Shown: piece by piece, positions 1 to 5,302 of the stretch
Position numbering within the stretch: the first letter of the stretch is position 1
Layout: each line of letters opens with the position of its first letter
Assembly (NCBI GenBank): GCA_017446125.1
Contig: JAFSRL010000066.1
Span: 1 to 5,302 of the forward strand
DNA: 5,302 bases
DNA from: Lachnospiraceae bacterium
GTDB taxonomy: Bacteria > Bacillota > Clostridia > Lachnospirales > Lachnospiraceae
Direction of reading: 5' to 3'
Notes under the pieces: model-generated
Seen by the model: only the letters and a program-made list of their open reading frames with translations
Told to the model about the DNA's origin: nothing
Databases searched by the model: none
Made by a program: the position numbers and the translations under genes

Positions 1-129
1 CATGTGTATCGCCTGGAAAAAAAGAACTTTGATGTCGAGGTCTTCTCCTTCCGCGACATGATTTCCGTAGGAATCTATAAGAATCTTACCATCAATTTTG
101 CAGAGATCGACGATCTGCTGGAAGAATAG
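1..129 (+). CDS. C-terminal fragment of an unrecognised protein
   Basis: An open frame runs from the left edge to a TAG stop at 127-129 and gives 42 residues; the start lies outside the window. The peptide alternates charged and hydrophobic residues (it includes LEKKNFDVEVFSFRDM and ends NFAEIDDLLEE), as expected for a soluble cytoplasmic protein. It has no membrane segment, no sorting signal and no motif that I recognise. The frame is open for its whole visible length and its composition is protein-like, so I take it as real, but the family is unknown. It is on the same strand as the two surface protein genes but 213 bases of AT-rich DNA separate it from the next start, so it is probably a separate transcription unit. 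Confidence 0.6.
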   Translation, partial: HVYRLEKKNFDVEVFSFRDMISVGIYKNLTINFAEIDDLLEE

Positions 130-142
130 GCGTTCTTCCGGC
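117..142 (+). terminator. Stem-loop spanning the stop codon of the upstream gene, possible weak terminator
   Basis: GCTGGAAGAA (117-126) pairs with TTCTTCCGGC (133-142) as a 10-bp stem with one G-U pair and a 6-base loop, TAGGCG, which contains the stop codon. The following bases are only moderately T-rich (CTTTGTATTC) with no clean U-tract, so a classical intrinsic terminator is uncertain. It could instead act on mRNA stability or on translation termination. The pairing is seen directly; the role is inferred. Confidence 0.3.
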
Positions 143-342
143 TTCGAATCTTTGTATTCACCCATAAAATCAGACTTTTCCCAACTTTTTGTATAAAAGT
201 CAATCATTTTATGAGCCTTTTTTTAGTTTTGCACCGTCTTTAATGATAACAGGGTGAACTCTATGTTTTTTTACGCTGCATCCGTCGATAAAAGAAATAG
301 AGGAAACCGCGTAGCATCAAACTACAAAGAGGAGACAATGAC
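130..342 (+). promoter_or_regulatory. AT-rich upstream region of the large surface protein gene
   Basis: This 213-base non-coding stretch should hold the promoter of the gene at 343, but I find no convincing -35/-10 pair. Visible elements are an 8-bp inverted repeat CATAAAAT (163-170) / ATTTTATG (206-213), a -10-like TATAAA at 192-197 without a good -35, a run of seven T at 218-224, and TTGCAC at 229-234, which resembles a -35 box but lacks a -10 at the right distance. TTTTTTAGTTTT (219-230) recurs upstream of the second surface protein gene at 3361-3372. The inverted repeat could be an operator, but that is inference. Confidence 0.35.
329..334 (+). promoter_or_regulatory. Ribosome binding site of the 942-residue surface protein gene
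   Basis: GAGGAG lies 8 bases before the ATG at 343 and fits a Shine-Dalgarno sequence. Another ATG at 338 is only 3 bases from it, too close, and opens a frame that stops after 10 codons. The site therefore selects 343. Confidence 0.8.
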
Positions 343-3171
343 ATGCGAAACAGAATCGCGAAGTTGGTAACAATCGGACTGACTGTTATCCTGACGGGAA
401 CAGGCGTTTTCGGCCTGCCCGGAAGCGGGATGCAAACGGTTCATGCCGCGGAAGGGTACAGGGCACCTGCCATCACAAGCCCCAACCCGGACTACCCCGG
501 CGCCTATGTAAAGGATCCGGAATATCCGTCCAATCTGAAGACAGACCCCAATTCCGACCATTATACCTTTATGATTTCCCGTCCGGTGAAAAACCATGTC
601 GCCGGAAAAACGATTGAGGAAGAAAAGGCGCAGCAGTACGCCGAATATGTGGTGTTTTCCACCGACCGCAACGGCTCCCGCAACCTCTATGTTTCCGTTG
701 TGGATAAGAACGGCGCAATCTCGCAGGTCGGGAAACTGGACTGGAATACAAGTAACTCCGGCGCGCTAAATGCGCAGGTTGATTACAGAACCTGGGGTGA
801 TATCACCTTCACGCAGCAGTCGGTTACGAATAACAATGTGCTGGCGATTCTGAACAATACCATCGTTGTCAAAAACATGGACGGTCTGGCATATATCAGC
901 GGATACTACGACAACATGAAGGCGCTGAAAGCGGAGGTGATAAGCTACCTGCAGTACTACTACGGCTATTCCTACACGAATGCAAATAATTACGCGGATT
1001 CCTATGTGAAGCATAACGGCGCCTACCGTCTTTATTCTTTAGATGAAGCGAACATGGAAAACCTGATGAAGACCATCTCCGACCCGATTCCGAAGCTGAC
1101 GGATCAGACGACGCGCTACATCGGGAGAGTCCGTGATGAGAACGGGATCTTACTGCCGGAAAAGGACTGGATTCAGCTTGACATTTACACCCAGGAAGGT
1201 CTTGACGGACAAAGCTACCACATCCCGGACGCGAAGGCATTCGAGGGCTGGAGGCTCGTGAAGAGCCCCAGGATTATTGAGGGCAAGATTGGTGACGGCT
1301 ATCACGAGGGCGACATTGTTCACACGATACCGATGCCCGGCTACCTCGTCGTCTATGAAGTGACGGACAACGATGGCACCGTAACGGAAAAAATCTACCG
1401 CGCAAAGCGCCTGGGCGGTACCGGAATCGGAAGCTACACCTATGAAGGCGAGGAATATGTGCTGATTCATTCGCTTGCAGGCATTGCGCCCGGAGAATCC
1501 AGCGGCGTATGGCCGGACAAGGGCATTAAGAACGGCGCCAGCATCGTGATGGGCAATCCGTTAAAGTTCGCGGCGATGGACGTTGCCTACTACTATGAAA
1601 AGATTGAGCCGGAAAAACCGGAGGAGTATGACGTTAAGACGCAGGGCCGCACGATTACCTTAACGAAGCCCCTGCGCGTGCAGAACATCGCGCACGAGTA
1701 CACCCCCTCCGTTCCGGACATGAAGTTCACCTACCGCGTGGCGTATGAGCGCAACACGAACGCGTCCGTCGCGGAATTAAATGCCGCGAAAACGGATTAC
1801 AAGAACACCGACATCGACAGCAAATACATGGCGGTCGCCGAAGGCGTTGATGCGAACAAGACGAAGTTTGAAGTCTGGCGCGGACCCTTTGGCGCAATCA
1901 CGGTGGACGAGGAGCTTGTCTTCTCCCATGGCGATTCCGTGGATGAGAACAAGGTCGTAACGAAGAAAATCAATGTCACAATCAGCGGCGGCGACGGAAA
2001 GGACACGAAAGGTTACTTCACCCGTCCCGGTGTCTACCGCTTCCCGATTGAGGAAACGGGGATGCGTGAAATCGACTTTGGCGAAGCCGGCAAGGACGAA
2101 GCGAATGTCACCGGCAACGACGAGAACGGCGTGCGCTTAACGGAGCTTGACCGTGACGTGGAGAGTGACATTGTATTAAAGGAAGAAAAGCAGCTGCGCT
2201 ATCTCGATGTTTATGTCGAATGGAACGGCAACGAAGACGGCTTTGTCATCAAGGATGTCGTGCTGCATGACATCGAGGGCGACCTTGATTATGAGAAGTT
2301 GAACGACAAGGACAAGGCGTTCAGCGAAAAGAAGACGGACGAGGTGTCCAACGAGGAAAAGACCGGCACGAAGAAGACCGGCTTCTCGCAGAGTGTATAT
2401 ACGACCTATGACCTCGTGATCGGCAAGGAGATTATGGGTAAGGGTTTAACGAATTACGACACCACAAAGCGCTTGTTCAAGTTTGATGTCACCATCACGG
2501 GACCGGCGTACACGAAGGTGGGACAGTACCTGCCCGTGAACGGGAATATGGGCACGGCCAAAGACCTTACGATTCCCGAAAGCGGTGTTTTGACAACGAG
2601 CTATGAAATGAAGCAGGGCGAGTACGTACTGCTGTCCGGTCTTCCGAGCGGCGTGACCTATCAGGTGACGGAGGTGAACAACCCGTTAGACGCAAGAGAC
2701 AATGAGCCGGATGCCCTGGATGTCTTTGAGACCTATAACACCAATAAGAATGATTTACAGGACATCATCGAGGCGAAGCAGGACTCCATGCTGAACGACC
2801 AGTCGGCGCGCAACGTGCACATGATGACCTTACAGGGCGAGCATGCGACGATTTTAAGCGAGATTGCACGCGTGCGGAGTGACGATACCTTAACCGACGA
2901 ACAGAAGGATGAGGAGATTGCGAAATTAGAGGCGCAGAAGTCAAACCTTTCCCTCGTCCAGAACGTCGCGACCGACACGAAGGTTTTGGGCAAGCGCCAG
3001 GCGTATGAGTCCGTGAACAACGTCTTCTTCTTAAATGTGCGCTATGATAACGTCAACACGGGCGTTGCGATGAGTGTGGCACCCTACGCATTGATGGTTC
3101 TTGCGGCGGTGATCGGCGTGGGCGGCTTCCTGGTATTGAAGAAGCGCCGCGACGCGGAATTTGAGGAATAA
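343..3171 (+). CDS. Large wall-anchored surface protein with pilin-type isopeptide domains
   Basis: 942 residues, predicted to be exported and sortase-anchored. Residues 1-36 form a signal peptide: basic start MRNRIAK, hydrophobic core, likely cleavage after VHA or VHAA. Residues 37-430 are a unique region with a Pro/Tyr-rich start, a Tyr-rich stretch (10 Tyr in 202-231) and a possible MucBP-like segment near 258-355. Residues 436-686 resemble the FctA/Spy0128-type pilin domain: Lys442 in TLTKPLRV, Glu571 after PGVYRF, and the strand LRYLDVYV (618-625). Residues 687-900 resemble a second domain of the type found in such proteins (Pfam DUF7601, from memory), with Lys695, Glu777 and Asn898 as the likely isopeptide triad and a long charged insertion at about 797-885. 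The end has NVNTG (903-907), a hydrophobic span (912-932) and KKRR. The mature protein has no cysteine. The C-terminal half is paralogous to the gene at 3409. A tip adhesin or decorated pilin role is inferred; no sortase gene is in view. Confidence 0.9.
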   Translation: MRNRIAKLVTIGLTVILTGTGVFGLPGSGMQTVHAAEGYRAPAITSPNPDYPGAYVKDPEYPSNLKTDPNSDHYTFMISRPVKNHVAGKTIEEEKAQQYAEYVVFSTDRNGSRNLYVSVVDKNGAISQVGKLDWNTSNSGALNAQVDYRTWGDITFTQQSVTNNNVLAILNNTIVVKNMDGLAYISGYYDNMKALKAEVISYLQYYYGYSYTNANNYADSYVKHNGAYRLYSLDEANMENLMKTISDPIPKLTDQTTRYIGRVRDENGILLPEKDWIQLDIYTQEGLDGQSYHIPDAKAFEGWRLVKSPRIIEGKIGDGYHEGDIVHTIPMPGYLVVYEVTDNDGTVTEKIYRAKRLGGTGIGSYTYEGEEYVLIHSLAGIAPGESSGVWPDKGIKNGASIVMGNPLKFAAMDVAYYYEKIEPEKPEEYDVKTQGRTITLTKPLRVQNIAHEYTPSVPDMKFTYRVAYERNTNASVAELNAAKTDYKNTDIDSKYMAVAEGVDANKTKFEVWRGPFGAITVDEELVFSHGDSVDENKVVTKKINVTISGGDGKDTKGYFTRPGVYRFPIEETGMREIDFGEAGKDEANVTGNDENGVRLTELDRDVESDIVLKEEKQLRYLDVYVEWNGNEDGFVIKDVVLHDIEGDLDYEKLNDKDKAFSEKKTDEVSNEEKTGTKKTGFSQSVYTTYDLVIGKEIMGKGLTNYDTTKRLFKFDVTITGPAYTKVGQYLPVNGNMGTAKDLTIPESGVLTTSYEMKQGEYVLLSGLPSGVTYQVTEVNNPLDARDNEPDALDVFETYNTNKNDLQDIIEAKQDSMLNDQSARNVHMMTLQGEHATILSEIARVRSDDTLTDEQKDEEIAKLEAQKSNLSLVQNVATDTKVLGKRQAYESVNNVFFLNVRYDNVNTGVAMSVAPYALMVLAAVIGVGGFLVLKKRRDAEFEE

Positions 3172-3173
3172 GT

Positions 3174-3203
3174 GAGTCAGGGGGACGGGTGCAGTGACTC
3201 ATT
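3174..3203 (+). repeat. REP-like palindromic repeat, copy 1
   Basis: GAGTCA (3174-3179) and TGACTC (3195-3200) are inverted arms around a G-rich centre, GGGGGACGGGTGCAG; flanking T3173 and A3201 extend the stem to 7 bp. The 30 bases match 5216-5245 with one difference (G3191 against A5233). It starts two bases after the stop codon of the preceding gene. The GTCAGGGGGACGG core is like the dispersed palindromes of many Clostridia and other Firmicutes that are associated with RAYT-type (TnpA_REP) transposases; this comparison is from memory. A 3'-end mRNA stabilising or weak termination role is possible, but no U-tract follows directly. Confidence 0.75.
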
Positions 3204-3213
3204 CGCCTCCCTT

Positions 3214-3245
3214 TTGTCATCTCCCGCCCCCAATCCAATTATGAT
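3214..3245 (+). promoter_or_regulatory. Weak candidate promoter for the second surface protein gene
   Basis: TTGTCA (3214-3219) matches the -35 consensus at five of six bases. AATTAT (3237-3242) lies 17 bases downstream but matches the -10 consensus at only four; TATGAT (3240-3245) matches at five but lies 20 bases away, too far for a standard promoter. If real, it would give a leader of about 150 bases before the start at 3409. Read-through from the preceding gene is equally possible. Confidence 0.2.
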
Positions 3246-3261
3246 AGTTTCCATGATGAAG

Positions 3262-3283
3262 TCTGACAGCTCCCCCTTCTGAC
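3262..3283. repeat. Direct hexamer repeat TCTGAC with 16-base period
   Basis: TCTGAC occurs at 3262-3267 and 3278-3283, separated by AGCTCCCCCT. On the opposite strand it reads GTCAGA, G-rich centre, GTCAGA, which partly resembles the GTCAGGGGGA core of the nearby REP-like repeat in inverted orientation. It could be a decayed REP-like element or a protein binding site. A run of six T follows at 3288-3293. Confidence 0.35.
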
Positions 3284-3395
3284 GAACTTTTTTGATATTT
3301 GAGCCATTCCGCTCTTTTTTGAAGTCTTTGTTTATGTACGAAGGAGAAACCCCATCATCATTTTTTAGTTTTAAGCCTGAAAAGATGAACAGCAG

Positions 3396-3402
3396 AAAGA
3401 GG
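3396..3402 (+). promoter_or_regulatory. Ribosome binding site deciding the start of the 597-residue surface protein
   Basis: AAAGAGG lies 6 bases before the ATG at 3409, an ideal spacing. The reading frame stays open upstream to 3292 and includes ATG codons at 3334 and 3385, but neither has a properly spaced Shine-Dalgarno. From 3409 the protein begins with a normal signal peptide; earlier starts would put a long polar extension before it. Confidence 0.7.
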
Positions 3403-3408
3403 TACGGC

Positions 3409-5202
3409 ATGGTTCTGATGATACGGAAGAATTTACAGAATGCATGCGCGCGGATCTTCACAACCGGCGCATTATTCGTTTGCGGATCACTCATTTCCGC
3501 ATTTCCAACCTACGCGACAACGGGCGGTGCGTCCAACGCCCCTGCGGGTATTGACCCCGCCCTCGTCTCCTCTTATACGGACAAAGATCTTACGGAGGAG
3601 CAAAGAAAGTTCAACCTGCACCGGGAAGGCATCTTAATCGATAAGAGCCTGCAGGTAAGAAACATTGCAAACACCTTTGAATTCACGCCCAGTGCACCGG
3701 ATGTGAAATTCATTTACACACCCGTCTACAACAACCCGTGGTATCAGAGTATGAAAGAGTTCGACGCGATTGCCAAGGGCGAGGATTCGCAAGGTACGAA
3801 GTTTGATATCTACCGCGGTCCGCAGGGCGGTCTTGTCTTCGGCTCGTCCGTGAAAGACGGCAGCCGCGAGAAGTATGAGCTCTTGTTCAAGAGTGATGAT
3901 ACGGTGGAGAACGGCAAGGTGACAAAGACCTTCCCGGTCAGCATCGACGGCACGTACTTCAAGCGCCCCGGTGTTTACCGCTACATCATCATGGAGAAGA
4001 TGGAGGAAGTCGATTTCAGCGAGACGGATAAGGAAGCGGCAAAGGTGACGGATGACATCGAGCTGCGCCCGACCCTCTTAGACAGAGACGGGAAATTTAC
4101 GAACATTGAAAACCGCAATCTTGAGGAGAAGCGCTTCTTAGACGTTTATGTCGAGTGGACCATCACCGAGAAAAGCTTACAGGTCACGGACGTGGTGCTG
4201 CACGACATCCCGGGTGATTTGATTTACACAAACCTTCCGGAGAATGGTAAGGATCAGATTTACAGCCGCCCGGAGTTCAATGGTGACGGCACGATTAAGC
4301 GCGACAAGGACGGCTACATTGTCTATCAGGGCGATGAGGAAGCAAATACCTATGCGGATCCGTATGACCCGAAATCGATTTTGAGCAGCAGCAAGAAGAC
4401 CGGCTTCTCCGACAGCATTTACACGACCTACGACCTCGTTGTGGGCAAGGAGATTGCGGGCAAGGGCTTAACGAACTATGACATCAAGGATCGCCGCTAC
4501 AAGTTTGAGATTTCGATTGAGGCTCCGGCGAACACGGCGTTGAAGAGCTACGCGCCGGCACGTCAGGCGACCTATACGCCGGAGAAAAAGGATTACAGAA
4601 CGGATAAGGACAAGGGAACGCTCACCATCACCGTTGAGCTGCCGCAGAACGAATACGTGCTGATTTCCGGACTGCCTTCCGGCGCGACCTACAGCGTGAA
4701 GGAAGTCAGCAACGAAAAGGACGCACGGTCCAATGAGCCGGACACCTTGGAGATATTTGAGATTTATTTCGCGAAGAACTTAGACAACATGAAGATTACG
4801 GACAAGGATGCCGCAGGCGATCTTTATAACCGCGACACGACCCGTGCCAACCGCACCACACGCATGATGACCTTACAGGGGGCATACGCCTCGGCAGCAG
4901 GGAACGGCGCCTTAAGTGCGGAACAAGAAAAAAACGTCGGGCTTTATAAGGTAAAGAACAACAAGGACGCTTCCACCGGCAAGCTGGCGGTGCAGAAGAT
5001 GACCTTGGACGAAAACTCCGCCGCGGCACAGGTCAATAACGTCTTCTTCCTGAACCTGCGCTACGACAACGTCACGACCGGTGTTGCGATGAGTGTCGCA
5101 CCCTACGCGGTGATGCTCGGTGCCGGAATCATCGCAGTCACGGGCTTCAAAATCTTAAAGAAGCGCCACGACGACGAAGATGACGATTTGGATGAGATGT
5201 AA
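3409..5202 (+). CDS. Wall-anchored pilin-like surface protein, shorter paralogue
   Basis: 597 residues from the chosen start. Residues 1-36 form a signal peptide (basic start with R6, K7 and R15, hydrophobic 16-32, likely cleavage after PTYA). Cys25 is not in a proper lipobox, so this is not a lipoprotein. After a short linker, residues 73-338 form an FctA/Spy0128-like domain: Lys79 in IDKSLQV, Glu196 after GVYRYIIM, and RFLDVYVEW. Residues 339-551 form the second isopeptide-type domain: Lys347, Glu432 in YSVKE, Asn549 in FFLNLR, with a long insertion at about 455-540 containing MMTLQG. The end has NVTTG (554-558), a hydrophobic span (about 563-583), KKR, and a very acidic tail. The 329-358 block matches the upstream paralogue at 26 of 30 residues (73 of 90 bases), and the sorting region at 24 of 26. 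It lacks the paralogue's 390-residue N-terminal region, so it looks like a backbone-type partner; that role is inferred. Confidence 0.9.
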   Translation: MVLMIRKNLQNACARIFTTGALFVCGSLISAFPTYATTGGASNAPAGIDPALVSSYTDKDLTEEQRKFNLHREGILIDKSLQVRNIANTFEFTPSAPDVKFIYTPVYNNPWYQSMKEFDAIAKGEDSQGTKFDIYRGPQGGLVFGSSVKDGSREKYELLFKSDDTVENGKVTKTFPVSIDGTYFKRPGVYRYIIMEKMEEVDFSETDKEAAKVTDDIELRPTLLDRDGKFTNIENRNLEEKRFLDVYVEWTITEKSLQVTDVVLHDIPGDLIYTNLPENGKDQIYSRPEFNGDGTIKRDKDGYIVYQGDEEANTYADPYDPKSILSSSKKTGFSDSIYTTYDLVVGKEIAGKGLTNYDIKDRRYKFEISIEAPANTALKSYAPARQATYTPEKKDYRTDKDKGTLTITVELPQNEYVLISGLPSGATYSVKEVSNEKDARSNEPDTLEIFEIYFAKNLDNMKITDKDAAGDLYNRDTTRANRTTRMMTLQGAYASAAGNGALSAEQEKNVGLYKVKNNKDASTGKLAVQKMTLDENSAAAQVNNVFFLNLRYDNVTTGVAMSVAPYAVMLGAGIIAVTGFKILKKRHDDEDDDLDEM

Positions 5203-5215
5203 AGCTTGACGGAGA

Positions 5216-5245
5216 GAGTCAGGGGGACGGGTACAGTGACTCATT
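5216..5245 (+). repeat. REP-like palindromic repeat, copy 2
   Basis: The arms GAGTCA (5216-5221) and TGACTC (5237-5242) flank GGGGGACGGGTACAG. The copy is identical to 3174-3203 except at one position and has the same orientation relative to the gene before it. It begins 13 bases after the stop codon of the second surface protein gene. The sequences just outside the two copies differ (CGCC against TTGA downstream), so the match ends at the repeat itself. Confidence 0.75.
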
Positions 5246-5302
5246 TTGAAAAAACTTCAACCTTGCCTTTCGCATTCAAAATTCTGAAAATATCTTCGTC
5301 GG
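5241..5302 (-). CDS. Possible C-terminal end of a convergent gene
   Basis: Reading leftwards from the right edge, one frame is open for 19 codons and ends at TGA (5243-5241), inside the REP-like repeat. The peptide DEDIFRILNAKGKVEVFSK has a protein-like mix of hydrophobic and charged residues. It is too short to identify and a frame this short can be open by chance. If real, the gene is convergent with the surface protein gene, and its stop codon comes from the repeat. Confidence 0.3.
   Translation of the reverse strand, partial: DEDIFRILNAKGKVEVFSK

Noticed and set aside
338..370. A short upstream frame starting at ATG 338 overlapping the start of the first surface protein gene
   Set aside because: It has only 10 codons and its start is 3 bases from the Shine-Dalgarno; the ATG at 343 has the better spacing and a signal peptide.
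896..1470. Overlapping - strand open frames of about 106-114 codons opposite the first surface protein gene
   Set aside because: They lie wholly within a long gene with clear domain structure and give low-complexity Ser/Arg-rich or featureless products.
3206..3231. Possible G-quadruplex on the - strand from C-rich runs CTCCC, CGCCCCC
   Set aside because: Only two long G runs are close together, and the others are spaced by more than ten bases, so a stable quadruplex is unlikely.
3469..3486. Lipobox around Cys25 of the second surface protein
   Set aside because: The residue before Cys is Val, not Gly, Ala or Ser, and a normal cleavage site (PTYA) follows.
3177..3494. A 105-codon - strand open frame across the intergenic region and the signal peptide of the second gene
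   Set aside because: It reads through the REP-like repeat and overlaps a well-supported gene on the other strand; the product has no recognisable domain, so I treat it as chance.
3440..3637. A + strand 65-codon frame inside the second surface protein gene
   Set aside because: It is out of frame within the signal peptide and linker coding region, and the product is Pro/Ser/Arg-rich with no domain.
1..5302. CRISPR array, tRNA, rRNA, transposase or phage genes
   Set aside because: I saw no regularly spaced repeats, no tRNA-like cloverleaf and no transposase or phage protein motifs; the two REP-like copies are 2 kb apart with genes between them.

Overview
The window looks like chromosomal DNA from a low-to-mid GC Gram-positive anaerobe of the Clostridia, most like Lachnospiraceae. 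That placement is inferred from the protein families, the purine-rich ribosome binding sites and the repeat type; no taxonomic marker is present. Two large genes on the + strand fill it. Both encode secreted, wall-anchored surface proteins built from pilin-type domains that normally carry internal isopeptide cross-links.

Layout. Positions 1-129 are the 3' end of an unrecognised + strand gene, whose stop codon lies in the loop of a 10-bp stem. Positions 130-342 are AT-rich non-coding DNA leading to a clear Shine-Dalgarno sequence. Positions 343-3171 encode a 942-residue protein: signal peptide, a large unique N-terminal region (including a Tyr-rich stretch and a possible MucBP-like segment), an FctA/Spy0128-like domain, a second isopeptide-type domain with a long charged insertion, and a C-terminal sorting signal. 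Positions 3172-3408 are non-coding and hold a REP-like repeat, a hexamer direct repeat and a ribosome binding site. Positions 3409-5202 encode a 597-residue paralogue with the same C-terminal half but no large N-terminal region. A second, near-identical copy of the REP-like repeat follows at 5216-5245. A possible C-terminal fragment of a convergent - strand gene reaches the right edge.

How the genes may work together. The pair resembles a decorated or tip surface protein (first gene) and a simpler backbone-like partner (second gene) sharing one architecture and one sorting signal, so the same sortase should handle both. No sortase or signal peptidase gene lies in the window, so pilus assembly is only a possibility; they could be two independent wall-anchored proteins. 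The most distinctive points are the matching non-canonical sorting motif (NVNTG / NVTTG in place of LPxTG), the apparent replacement of the usual Asn in the first isopeptide domain by Gln or Asp, a long insertion inside the second domain, and the REP-like repeat placed just after each gene.
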